Below, in pieces: positions 46,580 to 59,721 of a stretch of 64,000 nucleotides of DNA. The notes under the pieces are model-generated. The model saw only the letters and a program-made list of their open reading frames with translations, did no database searches and was not told the DNA's origin. This stretch comes from Rattus norvegicus (lineage: Eukaryota > Chordata > Mammalia > Rodentia > Muridae), in contig NC_086040.1 of the NCBI RefSeq assembly GCF_036323735.1, forward strand, positions 57,513,891-57,577,890, given 5' to 3'. Made by a program: the position numbers and the translations under genes. The number at the start of each line of letters is the position of its first letter. Position 1 is the first letter of the stretch.

Positions 46580-47530
46580 ATCTATTTATTTGTTTACATT
46601 TCAAATGTCATTTCCCCAATTTGTCTTTCTTGAATCACCCAAGTCATTCTGATCCTCTTTCTTTCTAAGATGGTGCTCCCCCATCGACATGCCCACTTCC
46701 AGTTTAGTCTTCCATAATCCCCCTTCTCTGGGATATGACGTCTCCACAGGACCAATTGACTTCCTTCCCAGAGATGGAGGATGAGGCAGTTGTCTTCTCC
46801 ATATGCTCTGCGATGTATGTAGCAGAAGCCGTGGACTGGCCCAAGTATACACTTGTTTGTGGTAAATTTCCTGAGCCTCTGAAGGGTAAACTTAATGGAT
46901 AGTGTTGTTCTGTATATTGAGTTCCAATCCCCTTCAGATCCTTCAGGCAATCCCCTCACCATGCTTTTCTGGCTCTCAGAGTCTGTCAAATGGTTATCTG
47001 TATGTGAATCTGTCACTGTCAGGTGATGGCAGATACCCTCACAGGACAGACATATCAGGGTCTTATCTGCAGGCCCATCTTGACATCAGGAATAGTCTGA
47101 GGATTTGGAGTCTGTGGATGAAATTGTTCTTCTGGTCGGGTGGTCTCTGTATTCCCTTTCCTTCAGTCTCTTCTCCTTTTCTGTCTTTGCATTTTTTTAG
47201 ACTTTGGACATTTATAGGTTAAAGATTTTGAACTGTGTGGGCATCACCTGCTCTCCACAGGTGGGAACGTCTAGCTACAGGAGGCAGACTCATGTGGTTC
47301 TTTCTCTTTGCTGCTTAGTATTTCAACTACCATCATCCCAATAAATTTATGGGACCCTTTTGCATCCCTGGCATCTGTGACTTTCCTGGGGATACCCAAG
47401 TTCACAACCCACCACTGATGCTTATTGATATTTATTCCAATGTTCCTCTATATTTCTCTCTTTTCTCTTTATATTGTTTTCTCTTTATATTGTTGAATTG
47501 AGTATGTGTTATTTGTCTACTTTTCATCTG
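46580..47530 (-). mobile_element. Old L1 3' UTR (Lx-like)
   Basis: Reverse L1 3' UTR with 'tttacatttcaaatgtcatttcc', 'ccacaggaccaattgacttcc', 'gtcaggtgatggcagatacc' and 'ctgctctccacaggtgg'. No ORF2 sequence follows. A frame of 140 codons on the minus strand is not protein-like in context. Confidence 0.8.
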
Positions 47531-47576
47531 TGATCTTTCATCTTTGAAACTATGTATGTATGTAGGTATGTGTCTA

Positions 47577-47577
47577 G

Positions 47578-47610
<33 letters not shown>

Positions 47611-47612
47611 GC
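47577..47612. repeat. (TCTA)n microsatellite
   Basis: Nine perfect tetranucleotide units. Confidence 0.95.
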
Positions 47613-47937
47613 TCTGATCTATAACATATAGCAATCCATTTGTTATATTTTCTACCTTACGTAGGTCTAGTGTCCTAAAAATTATATCGCATGCTTGAAA
47701 AACTAATTACACATGTCACATGCTAAAACATATATATAGTTACATTACTGAATTAAATCTTTGTGTTTTTATGAAATAGATGTGGAAATTTGATAGTATA
47801 ATAATTAACTACCTACATTGAATCTATTTTCTGAACTGTGATTTTAAAATGAATCAAAATAAATAAAGCAGTTTTAAAATTCTTGAGTACTAATGTATTT
47901 AGCAATATAGTTTCATAAAATTAGAAAATAGACTGCA

Positions 47938-48417
47938 AGACCGGATAAACAGTTCTCTGCACCCAAATCCCGTGGGAGGGAGAGCTAAACCCTCAGAGAG
48001 GCAGACACGCCTGGGAAACCAGAAGAGACTGCCCTCTGCATACACATCTCGGACGCCAGAGGAAAACACCAAACGCCATCTGGAACCCTGGTGCACTGAA
48101 GCTCCCAGAAACGGCGGCACAAATCTTCCTGGTTGCTGCTGCCACGGAGAGCTCTTGGGCAGCACTCCGCGAGCAAACTTGAGCCTCGGGACCACAGGTA
48201 AGACCAACTTTTCTGCTGCAAGTGACCTGTCTGGTGAACTCAAGACACAGGCCCACAGGAACAGCTGAAGAACTGTAGAGAGGGAAAACTACACGCCTGA
48301 AAGCAGAACACTCTGTTGCCATAACAGGCTGAAAGAAAACAGGAAAACACACAGGCTTATAGGGCAGTCTAGCCACTGTCAGAAATACCAGAACAAAGTA
48401 ACACTAGAGAAAATCTG
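47938..48417 (+). promoter_or_regulatory. Partial L1 5' UTR, copy 3
   Basis: Co-linear with the 5' UTR of copy 1, including the segment directly before ORF1 that copy 2 lacks. The 5'-most ~200 bp are absent. Confidence 0.75.
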
Positions 48418-49605
48418 ATGGTGAGAGGCAAGCGCAGGAACCCAAGCAACAGAAACCAAGACTACATGGCACCATCGGAGACCAATTCTCCCACCAAAAC
48501 AAACATGGAATATCCAAACACACCAGAAAAGCAAGATCTAGTTTCAAAATCATATTTGTTCATGATGCTGGAGGACTTCAAGAAAGATGTGAAGAACTCC
48601 CTTAGAGAACAAGTAGAAGCCTACAGAGAGGAATCACAATAATGCCTGAAAGAATTCCAGGAAAACAAAATTAAACAAGTAGAAGCCCATAGAGAAGAGT
48701 CACAGAAACCCCTGATAGAATTCCAGGAAATCATAAATTAACAAGTAGAAGCCCATAGAGAGGAGTCACTAAAATGCCTGAAAGAATTCCAAGAAAACAC
48801 AATCAAACAGTTGAAGAAATTAAAAATGGAAATAGAAGCAATCAAGAAAGAACACATGGAAACAACCCTGGATATAGAAAACCAAAAGAAGTGACAAGGA
48901 GCTGTAGATACAAGCTTCACCAACAGAATACAAGAGATGGAAGAGAGAACCTCAGGAGCAGAAGATTCCATAGAAATGATTGACTCAACTGTCAAAGATA
49001 ATGTAAAGCGGAAAAAGCTACTGGTCCAAAACATACAGGAAATCCAAGACTCAATGAGAAGATCAAACCTAAGGATAATAGGTATAGAAGAGAGTGAAGA
49101 CTCCCAGCTCAAAGGACCAGTAAATATCTTCAACAAAATCATAGAAGAAAACTTCCCTAACCTAAAAAAAGAGATACCCATAGACATACAAGAAGCCTAC
49201 AGAACTCCAAATAAATTGGACCAGAAAAGAAACACCTCCCGTCACATAATTGTCAAAACACCAAACGCACAAAATAAAGAAAGAATATTAAAAGCAGTAA
49301 GGGAAAAAGGTCAAGTAACATATAAAGGCAGGCCTATAAGAATCACACCAGACTTCTCGCCAGAAAATATGAAGGCCAGAAGATCCTGGACTGATGTCAT
49401 ACAGACCCTAAAAGAACACAAATGCCAGCCCAGGTTACTGTATCCTGCAAAACTCTCAATTAACATAGATAGAGAAACCAAGATATTCCATGACAAAACC
49501 AAATTTACACAATATATTTCTACAAATCCAGCACTACAAAGGATACTAAATGGTAAAGTCCAACATAAAGAGGCAAGCGATACCCTAGAAGAAGCAAGAA
49601 ACTAA
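48418..49605 (+). pseudogene. L1 ORF1 with expanded coiled coil, copy 3
   Basis: ATG at 48418 (residues MVRGKRRNPSNRN) and the stop at 49603-49605 are in the same frame, 395 codons apart, against 357 in copy 1. The excess lies in the coiled coil at 48600-48800. There the motif 'kQVEA(Y/H)REES' followed by 'EFQE' occurs three times, against once in copy 1. Three in-frame stops interrupt it: 48640-48642, one near 48739, and one near 48893. From 48937 the frame is open to the end, with the RRM-like and C-terminal domains conserved. Confidence 0.92.
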
Positions 49606-49664
49606 TCGTCTTGGCAACAAAACAAAGAGAGTGAAAGGACACAAACATAACCTCACATCCAAAT

Positions 49665-52600
49665 ATGAATATAACGGGAAGCAATAATCACTATTACTTA
49701 ATATTTCTCAACATCAATGGCCTCAACTCCCCAATTAAAAGAAATAGATTAACAAACTGGATACTCAACGAGGACCCTGAATTTTGCTGCCTACAGGAAA
49801 CACACCTCAGAGACAAAGACAGACACTACCTCAAAGTGAAAGGCTGGAAAACAATTTTCCAAGCAAATGGTCGGAAGAAGCAAGCTGGAGTTGCCATTCT
49901 AATTTCAGATAAAATCAATTTTCAACTAAAAGTCATCAAAAAAGATAAGGAAGGAAACTTCATATTCATCAAAGGAAAAATCCACCAAGATGAACTCTCA
50001 ATCCTAAATTGCTATGCCCCAAATACAAGGGCACGTACATACGTAAAAGAAACCTTACTAAAGCTCAAAACACACATTGCACCTCACATAATAATAGTGG
50101 GAGATTTCAACACCCCACTCTCATCAATGGACAGATCATGGAAAGAGAAATTAAACAGTGATGTCGACAGACTAAGAGAAGTCATGAGCTAAATGGACTT
50201 AACGGATATTTATAGAACATTCTATCCTAAAGCAAAAGGATATACCTTCTTCTCAGCTCCTCATGGTACTTTTTCCAAAATTGACCATTTAATTGGTCAA
50301 AAAACGGGCCTCAACAGGTACAGAAAGATAGAAATAATATGATGCGTGCTATCGGACCACCACGGCCTAAAACTGGTCTTCAATAACAATAAGGGAAGAA
50401 TGCCCACATATACGTGGAAATTGAACAATGCTCTACTCAATGATAACCTGGTCAAGGAAGCAATAAAGAAAGAAATTAAAAACATTTTAGAATTTAATGA
50501 AAATGAAGATACAACATAACCAAACTTATGGGACACAATGAAAGCTGTGCTAAGAGGAAAACTCATAGCGCTGAGTGCCTGCAGAAAGAAACAGGAAAGA
50601 GCATATGTCAGCAGCTTGACAGCACACCTAAAAGCTCTAGAACAAAAAGAAGCAAATACACCCAGGAGGAGTAGAAGGCAGGAAATAATCAAACTCAAGA
50701 GCTGAAATCAACCAAGTAGAAACAAAAAGGACCATAGAAAGAATCAACAGAACCAAAAGTTGGTTCTTTGAGAAAATCAACAAGATAGATAAACCCTTAG
50801 CCAGACTAAAGAGAGGACACAGAGAGTGTGTCCAAATTAATAAAATCAGAAATGAAAAGGAAGACATAACTACAGATTCAGAGGAAATTAAAAAAATCAT
50901 CAGATCCTACTATAAAAGCCTATATTCAACAAAACTTGAAAATCTGCAGGAAATGGACAATTTCCTAGACAGATACCAGGTATGGAAGTTAAATCAGGAA
51001 CAGATAAACCAGTTAAACAACCCCATAACTCCTAAGGAAATAGAAGCTGTCATTAAAGGTCTCCCAACCAAAAAGTGCCCAGGTCCAGACAGGTTTAGTG
51101 CAGAATTCTATCAGACCTTCATAGAAGACCTCATACCAATATTCTCCAAACTATTCCACAAAATTGAAACAGATGGAGCACTACCGAATTCCTTCTATGA
51201 AGCCACAATTACTCTTACACCTAAACCACACAAAGACCCAACATAGAAAGAGAACTTCAGACCAATTTCCCTTATGAATATCGACGCAAAAATACTCAAT
51301 AAAATTCTGGCAAACCGAATCCAAGAGCACATCAAAACAATCATCCACCATGATCAAGTAGGCTTCATCCCAGGCATGCAGGGATGGTTTAATATATGGA
51401 AAACAATTAACGTGATCCATTATATAAACAAATTGAAAGAACAAAACCACATGATCATTTCATTAGATGCTGAGAAAGCATTTGACAAAATTCAACACCC
51501 CTTCATGATAAAAGTCCTGGAAAGAATAGGAATGCAAGGCCTATACCTAATCATAGTAAAAGCCATATACAGCAAACCAGTTGCTAATATTAAACTAAGT
51601 GGAGAGAAACTTGAAGCAATCCCACTAAAATCAGGGACTAGACAAGGCTGCCCACTCTCTCCGTACTTATTCAATATAGTTCTTGAAGTTCTAGCCAGAG
51701 CAATCAGACAATAAAAGGAGGTTAAGGGGATACAGATTGGAAAAGAAGAAGTCAAAATATCACTATTTGCAGATGATATAATATTATATTTAAGTGATCC
51801 CAAAAGTTCCACCAGAGAACTACTAAAGCTGATAAACAAATTCAGCAAAGTGGCTGTGTATAAAATTAACTCATATAAATCAGTAGCCTTCCTCTACACA
51901 AAAGAGGAACAAGCCGAGAAAGAATTTAGGGAAACGACACCCTTCATAATAGACCAAAATAATATAAAGTACCCTGGTGTGGCTTTAACCAAGCAATTAA
52001 AAGATCTGTACAATAAAAACTTCAAGACACTGAAGAAAGAAATTGAAGAAGACCTTAGATGCTGGAAAGATCTCCCATGCTCATGGATTGGCAGGATCAA
52101 TATAGTAAAAATGGCCATTTTACCAAAAGCGATCTACAGATTCAATGCAATCCCTATCAAAATACCAATCCAATTCTTCAAAGAGTTAGACAGAACAATT
52201 TGCAAATTCATCTGGAATAACAAAAAACCCAGGATAGCTAAAGCTATCCTCAACAATAAAAGGACTTCAGGGGGAATCACTATCCCTGAACTCAAGTAGT
52301 ATTACAGAGCAATAGTGATAAAAACTGCATGGTATTGGTACAGAGACAGACAGATAGACCAATGGAATAGAATTGAAGTCCCAGAGATGAACCCACACAC
52401 CTATGGTCACTTGATTTTTGACAAAGGATCCAAAACCATCCAATGGAAAAAAGACAGCATATTCAGCAACTGGTGATGGTCAACATATAGAATGATGCAG
52501 ATCTATCCATGCTTATCACCCTGTACAAAGCTTAAGTCCAAGTGGATCAAGGACCTCCACATCAAACCAGACACACTCAAAATAATAGAAGAAAAACTAG

Positions 52601-53480
52601 GTAAGCATCTGGAACACATGGGCACTGGAAAAAATTTCCTGAACAAAACACCAATGGCTTATGCTCTAAGATCAAGAATCAACTAATGGCATCTCATAAA
52701 ACTGCAAAGCTTCTCTAAGGAAAAGGACACTGTGGTTAGGACAAAACGGCAACCAACAGATTGGGAAAAGATCTTTACCAATCCTACAACAGATAGAGGC
52801 CTTATATCCAAAATATACCAAAAACTCAAGAAGTTAGACCGCAGGGAGACAAATAACCCTATTAAAAAACGGGGTTCAGAGCTAAACAAAGAATTCACAT
52901 CTGAGGAATGCCGAATGGCTGAGAAACACCTAAAGAAATGTTCAACATCTTTAGTCATAAGGGAAATGCAAATCAAAACAACCCTGAGATTTCACCTCAC
53001 ACCAGTGAGAATGGCTAAGATCAAAAACTCAGGTGACAGCAGATGCTGGCGAGGATGTGGAGAAAGAGGAACACTCCTCCATTGTTGGTGGGATTGCAGA
53101 CTGGCACAACCATTCTGGAAATCAATCTGGAGGTTCCTCAGAAAATTGGACATTGAATTGCCTGAGGATCCAGCTATACCTCTTTTGGGCATATACCCAA
53201 AAGATGCCCCAACATATAAAAAAGACATGTGCTCCACTATGTTCATCGCAGCCTTATTTATAATAGCCAGAAGCTAGAAAGAACCCAGATACCCTTCAAC
53301 AGAGGAATGGATACAGAAAATGTGGCTCATGTACACAATGGAATACTACTCAGCTATCAAAAGAATGACTTTATGAAATTCGTAGGCAAATGTTCGGAAC
53401 TGGACATATCATCCTGAGTGAGGTAACCCAATCACACAAAAACACACATGGTATGCACTCATTGATAAGTGGCTATTAGA
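49665..53480 (+). pseudogene. L1 ORF2, multiply broken, copy 3
   Basis: Open from 49665 to a Gln-to-stop at 50190-50192, which covers most of the endonuclease. Further defects: a stop near 50517, an inserted base near 50698, a stop at 51244-51246, a stop at 51712-51714 and a stop near 52298. The catalytic FADD motif is intact near 51766-51777. The Cys-rich C-terminal block (about 53040-53110) is present. Homology to the end of ORF2 reaches about 53480. It is inactive. Confidence 0.92.
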
Positions 53481-54202
53481 CCAAATGCTTGAATTACCCT
53501 AGATGCCTAGAACAAATGAAACTCAAGACGGATGATCAAAATTTGAATGTTTCATGCCTTCTTTAAAAGGGGAACAAGAATACCCTTTGCAGGGAAGAGA
53601 GAGGCAAGGATTAAAACAGAGATGAAGTAACACCCATTCAGAGCCTGCCCCACATGTGACCCATACATATACAGCCACCCAATTAGAAAAGATGGATGAA
53701 GCAAAGAAGTGCAGACTGACAGGACCTGGATGTAGATCGCTCCTGAGAGACACAGCCAGAATACAGCAAATACAGAGGCGAATGCCAGCAGCAAACCACT
53801 GAACTGAGTATAGAACCCCCGTTGAAGGAATCAGAGAAAGAACTGGAAGGGCTTGAAGGGGCTCGAGACCCCATATGTACAACAATGCCAAGCAACCAGA
53901 GCTTCCAGGGACTAAGCCACTACCTAAAGACTATACATGGACTGACCCTGGTCTCTGACCCCATAGGTAGCAATGAACATCTCAGTAAGAGCACCAGTGG
54001 AAGGGGAAGCCCTGGGTCCTGCTAAGACTGAACCCCCATTGAACTAGACTGTTGGGGGGAGGGCAGAAATGGGGGGAGGGTTAGGAGGGGAATACATAAG
54101 GAAGGGGAGGGGGAGGGAGGAGGGGGATTTTTGCCCGGAAACCGGGAAAGGGAATAACACTCGAAATGTATATAAGAAATACTCAAGTTAATAAAAAAAA
54201 AG
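53481..54202 (+). other. L1 3' UTR and tail, copy 3
   Basis: Matches the copy 2 3' UTR throughout, with a G-rich tract at 54050-54128 and 'aataaa' followed by an A run. Confidence 0.9.
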
Positions 54203-54224
54203 GCAACAGAGTGCATTTGCCTGT

Positions 54225-54425
54225 TACATATTTATATGTATATACATGTATATATACACATACAAACAAATATATATATACATATACATACATATATATG
54301 TTTAATTGTGTCAATATTCACATATATGCATATACACATACACATATATATAAAGATATATAAATATGTCCTTATGTACACATACATATATAGACATATA
54401 TAGACATATACATACAAATATACCT
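54225..54425. repeat. TA/CA-rich low-complexity sequence
   Basis: Imperfect 'tatata', 'cacata' and 'tacata' words on the 3' side of L1 copy 3. Confidence 0.85.
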
Positions 54426-54744
54426 ACATGCATTTTCAAAGTAAAAACCTTGCTTTTAAAGGAATTATCCTAGGCATGATGTATATGGTTTAGCCAAATA
54501 AGAGAAAAATGATGTTATTGCTAAATGGCTCTGTCTGAGTACTCCTTTTTGCTTGTTTAACATGATGATGGTTCTACCAATCTAACTTCTATGTACTTGG
54601 GAATTGAAATGATGTCCTTTGCTTCTCTACTTCACTCATACACTCACTCCAAAAATAAGTGATTCCTTATTATGTTTCCAGTACATGTCTAGGGAATAGA
54701 CTTATAAAAATAAATTTGTAGTTTCTGCTTTCTTATATATTTGG
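54426..54744. other. Unassigned AT-rich sequence
   Basis: No gene or recognisable repeat seen. Confidence 0.45.
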
Positions 54745-54787
54745 TTGTGAGCCTAGCCTTTAACGGCTGAGCCATCTCTCCAGCCCA
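54745..54787 (-). mobile_element. tRNA-derived SINE head fragment (B2-like)
   Basis: Reverse of 'gggctggagagatggctcag' followed by 'ccgttaaaggctaggctcac'. Only the first ~43 bp of the element are present. Confidence 0.6.
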
Positions 54788-55215
54788 GTTTCTGCTTTCT
54801 TTCAAGGGATTCACCATCTAGTGAGGATACAATCAAATACATTATTTATTAAGTATATAATCTGCACAAATTTTTTTCTTCCTATTATATCATTTTTCTC
54901 CTCCAAAAATTCATTTAGTTATAAGTACATTTCTTTTTTATAAATACAAGAAACAACAGTGTGAAAAAGTCCTCTTTAAAATAAGATATAATGGAGTTAT
55001 AATTCAAGTTCACATAATATATTGCTCCAAGTCATTTTTAAAAATGTATTATACTTGCTGTCTTGAGTCACCAAGTTCAATAATTTGTACCTATTTGTTA
55101 GTAAAATATAAAACATAATAAAATCTAAGGGAAATATAATAATAAGATGCAATTACAAATTGTTTTTCCACTCACATATTCCGTACTATATCTCTACATT
55201 TAACATAGAACTAGA

Positions 55216-55297
55216 GGGGTGGAGATTTAGCTCAGTGGAAGCATGCTTGCCTAGCAAGCACAAGGCCCTGGGTTTGGTTCTCAGTTCCAGAAAAAAA
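55216..55297 (+). mobile_element. ID SINE with 14-bp target-site duplication
   Basis: ID consensus with 'gatttagctcagtgg', 'gcttgcctagcaagcacaagg' and 'ccctgggtttggttctcag' plus an A tail. Perfect duplications 'aacatagaactaga' lie at 55202-55215 and 55298-55311. Confidence 0.96.
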
Positions 55298-55311
55298 AAC
55301 ATAGAACTAGA

Positions 55312-57163
55312 AAAAAATTAAAACCTCTACCACAACTTCCCACCACCGTGGGATCATGGTTTGGAATGGAGTTTTATAAATGAAAAGTGAAAAAAAATGA
55401 AACTATGTGACCCTGCTAGTAGATGCTTGAAAAAAAATGTACATTTTGGTTGAGGTTCTACAATATAAACCTGACTTATCCCTACAACTAGATGGTGTGT
55501 GCTTTTGGCCAAACAGAACAGGAAAATTAACAGATGAGCTCCATGTCTTATACACATTATATTGTAAATTTGCTTGAAATCGTAGTTTTGATAATTATCA
55601 TCTTTAACCAAAGGCATTGTCAGGCTTACATATTCAAAAGTACCTTGTTGTCACCTTTTTTTTAACTAATTGTATTTTATTTCATACAAGAGTAAGAAAA
55701 AGTAACTGCTATTGAGGTGATTTTAAGGGTTTGCAGTATCATTACAGCTTATAGGTTGTGTTTTTAAACTTTTTATATTGGAAACATGGTCTAAGGACCT
55801 ACACTGTCTTGATTTTTCTCCTCTGATCACATATTGGATTACCCATGTCTACATTAGCGGCAATAGCTGTAAATGATTGCAATAGTCTCTATGCCTCTGA
55901 GGAGAAAATGATGAACAGGATTACTCAGCTACAGTAACATATTTGTAGCAGCAGAAAAACTTTCAAACATCTTACACTTTTCCAAGGGAAATCTGGATAT
56001 ACAGATTGTGACAAACAAATAAAGCAGCAGCAACAACGTTTGTGCATCTTGAGTCTCTGCTGATCACCAATTCCCTGAGAGAAGCACAGCATAGAACTTC
56101 TCTCTGTCCAGGCTACTGACATAAGCCTGGCTGTTCTACTAGATTGTGCCACTGCTCCTGTTTCCTGTTTGTTATGACAACTCTACAGAACTGAACTCCT
56201 AGTGTATTCGTGAAATGTCTGCTAATGGAACAAGCTGCCTCTGCTAACCTGTGAACTGAAATTCTGCTTTCCAGACAACACAGATGGGAGTTGCTACAAT
56301 GAACCTTTTTAAACAGGGCCACCACCCCCACCCCCAATGCCCTTTCTTTTACCTCCTGTGGGTGGAGGGCTACAGGGAGGTTAAAGCTTTTAAGAGTCAT
56401 CAACAAACATAGATATTTGGAAAAATAAAGTTTTAGTTTGTAGAGTTATCAGCTGTGGGTTGTCCTTGGGGTGTAATATCACACAGGCATTTGACATATG
56501 CTGCATGGAAGGACACTGAGGATGCAAAGTTAACATCGAAAAGACAGGTATTTACTTGTCCTGCATATATCAGTGTATATAAAGTTTTTATCAACACTGG
56601 TAAGAAGCAGGAGGTTAGAGGTCTGGGAGGAGAGAGAAGGAAGATGGTTGCTATGTGTAAATTGAATGGCATCAAAGCTCCATAAATTCGAGAGATCTGG
56701 GTCATAGTGTGAGTGACAGGCGCACACCAGAGATGCTGAGCACTATACCAAAAATGGTAAAGTGCTAAGTTTTGTGCTGTATATATTTTGATACCAAACC
56801 AAAGGAAAAAAAAAACAAATAAAGAACCATGAGTGTGTATAAAGATCTGCTGGAAGAAATTTGAGGCTCTCAATATTCAACACTAAATAAATAATGTAAA
56901 ATAAATGATGACCCACTCACTCATGGAGATGGCCACCAAGTAATATTGGCAATAGTATTGGGAAACAGCATTGAATTCCATGGCAATTGTTCATTGCACA
57001 ATATGTGGAAAATAATTGGATGCTTTTTTTTCAGTGCGAACCAAGCTCTGGTTACTTGTGTCCATGCATTTGTGTGAACATTCAGCTTCACTGAACATTG
57101 TTTTCCTGCTGCAAGGAAAGCACGGACCACAGTGAATCATAATGAGCTGTTGTCCAGTGAATG
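55312..57163. other. Unassigned sequence; 146-codon minus frame
   Basis: The longest frame, 56873-56433 on the minus strand, is rich in hydrophobic and aromatic residues and has no recognised domain. Other short minus-strand frames lie at 56406-55925. There is no splice or promoter evidence I would trust and no recognisable SINE or L1. Confidence 0.35.
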
Positions 57164-57177
57164 AAGAAGGAAGTGAG

Positions 57178-57453
57178 GGACTAAATACCAATCAAAGAAC
57201 ACACATGGAGGCATCCATGGATTCAGCCTCATATATAGCAGAGGATGGCATTGCACGGCATCAATAGGATGAAAGGCCTTGGTCCTATGAAGTCTGGTTT
57301 CCCTGGTGTAGGGAAGGCCAGAGTGTTGAGGTGTGAGTGGGCAGGCAGGGTTGGTAGCAAACTCACAGAAGCAGGGGAGGGTGGATGGGAGAGATGGGAG
57401 CCAGGAAAGGGTATAACATTTGAAATGTAAATCCATAAAATATCCAATTAAAA
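57178..57453 (+). mobile_element. Short L1 3' UTR insertion
   Basis: Ends 'acatttgaaatgtaaatcca' then 'taaaatatccaattaaaaaa', a typical older L1 tail, preceded by G-rich 3' UTR sequence. Near-duplicate flanks 'aagaaggaagtgag' (57164-57177) and 'aagaaggaaatgag' (57454-57467) differ at one base. Confidence 0.75.
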
Positions 57454-57988
57454 AAGAAGGAAATGAGTGAGGAAGGAACAGGAGGCTTACCTCAAAGGAA
57501 TGAGAGAGATTCTAGATGCTGGTTTAAGTTAAAAGATTCAAGAATCATCATCATGTATGAAAGGCAAGGGTCAGCAGACTATACCATTTCATGTTTTTAA
57601 ATAAAAGTAATTGAAATAATAGTTCCATTTTCTTATATAAACACACAAAATCATTGGAAAGAAAAATAGACAGCTGGTTTTATTGGTTTTATTGGTGAAA
57701 GAATCATTGGCATATCTTCCAACACAGCTTAAACCACTGTCCAAAAGATTTTTATGGGATAAGACAGCAATAGAGAGTATTGGGTCAGTGTTGGGATACA
57801 GGTATCTTCCATGTAGTTTCAGTCACATACAAACATCCTTTTAAACTGTGAAAATATAAAATTATTAAATGATTGAATGCAATCCTAAGAATATAATTCC
57901 TTACATAAAGCAGTACTGTCTGTGTATATGACTTTCACACTTAGAATAATATTAGGAGATGAATTCATTTAAAAATTGTTAAAAGTGC

Positions 57989-58075
57989 TGTGGTATAGTG
58001 GTGGAATACAGCATCTACAATCTTACTGTCTGGGATGGAATCCTGGCTCTCCATTATCTAATCTTAAATCAAATA
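57989..58075 (+). mobile_element. MIR SINE fragment
   Basis: 'gtggtatagtggtggaatac', then 'ctgtctgggatggaatcctgg', then 'ctctccattatcta' follow the MIR core order. Diverged, as expected for an ancient mammalian SINE. Confidence 0.5.
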
Positions 58076-59720
58076 AGAATGTAAAGAGACACATGGCTCT
58101 AAGAAAACACTCACTATAAAATATAAAATGCCCTTATACATTCAAAAGAATACTATAAATATATTAGATCTTCTAACAGGACATAAGGATGATCATTTTA
58201 GACTGGGTTCATATTGCCATACAACATATTTTATTTAAAATTTAAAGCTCACATGTGTGAAGTTTGGTTTAGTCAGAACTGTTTTTCAGGCAGTACCTGA
58301 CTTACCACTTTAATTCTAGTTGACTGATTTTTATTGCCACTTTTTCAGTTGTTAAATTTTTGTCTGCTCTGTGATAGCAACAACTATATGTGTGGGTGTG
58401 TATTTGTCAAATATGAAGAGTCAGAATAAATCTAATGTGTCATGGTGAATGGAATTGCAACAATAGCTAACGTTTACAGGACATAATTTGATACTAAGTA
58501 CAGGCAAAAAAGAAACACTGTAGTACATATATTTTTGCAAAATTTGTTTGTAAATATTTTGAGATAAAAATGTAATACCATTTTATTTGAGAAAATGAGA
58601 ATAACCAATTGCTAAAATGCCAGAAAATATAAGATACTTATTCTGAATTGCAAGGGAATGCAAAATCAAAATTAACAAGAGTAATTTGATGGGATGGCTA
58701 TTGTGTATGCAATATTTCTATGTCACAGAATTATACCCTTGCATTAGTAATCCTTGGTACATTAAAAAGCAAAACGACCAAACTGTATTTTATTTCTTGG
58801 AGGACAGTTAAAAAAGAACCCAAAAGCTACCCTTTTAAATTATTTTAAAACATATTTTTGCATTAGATAAATATCTCCTTTAATAAGAGTAGAATGACTT
58901 TTTTCTAAAGTACTTTTGCTAACTTGAGACATTCAAAAATGAAATTTGCTTTCTTTTTCCAAATCCAATACCAACGTACATGAAGAAAGGCCATCAGTAG
59001 TGAGAAAGATAATTGCTGCAGTTCTTCAATAATCATTTCCTTTGGTAAGTGAAATTTTACCCAAGTGTTTGAGAATTAATCTGACTATTGTCATTTCCAT
59101 CAGTAGATGGAAAAGAAACCATGATACAAACAAATGGAATTCACTGCTAAAGTAAAATCTCATTAAAGTAAAACCATATCTGCAAGGTATAGGATCTTTA
59201 CCAAGCAATTCCAATTGACATTCTTACACAAATTATTTTTATAATAAATGTAGTAAACAAAATACTCCCATACAAAGAGTGATATCTTTGGAGTTAAGTT
59301 CACATTAAATTCAAACTTTCTCTCTAGATATAGAGTCTTATTAATTAATTAATCTATTAATATTTTCTAAGGAATAAAAGAGAATATGGATTGTGTTGGG
59401 TAGCAGGCCACAATCAGAAGCATCAACCTCTTTGTGGTAATCAAATAGATATGTATTTCATTTCTGCCATGAATGTTTAAACACGATTCTGCCCTTATAA
59501 TATTCCCATTTTCTTGGTTTGTTTCCGGATATCACAGATCCCATAAGGCTTGAATTAAAAAGCATTCACTATGTCATGATAATAAACTTAGTCTTAGAAA
59601 TTCCCTATTTGTTTCTACCTCTGAATAAGGAAGTTTGAATCAGATCAATCAACTTGAGTCCACAGAGATGTCATCCTTCTCTAATTAGGATTTGCACACT
59701 TTTGTCCATAATACTGTGTC
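58076..59720. other. AT-rich unassigned sequence
   Basis: No gene seen. No frame is longer than 62 codons and no young repeat is recognised. Confidence 0.5.
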
Positions 59721-59721
59721 T

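Larger units (their letters stand above)
47938..54202 (+). mobile_element. LINE-1 copy 3, slightly 5' truncated
   Basis: Begins within the 5' UTR at the position matching 38056 of copy 2 (about 200 bp missing) and ends in an A tail after 'aagttaataaa'. No convincing target-site duplication is visible. ORF1 and ORF2 are both interrupted. It lies in direct orientation to copy 2, with its start about 3.9 kb after copy 2 ends. Confidence 0.95.

Noticed and set aside
46594..47016. 140-codon minus frame
   Set aside because: It is an old L1 3' UTR, which is non-coding.
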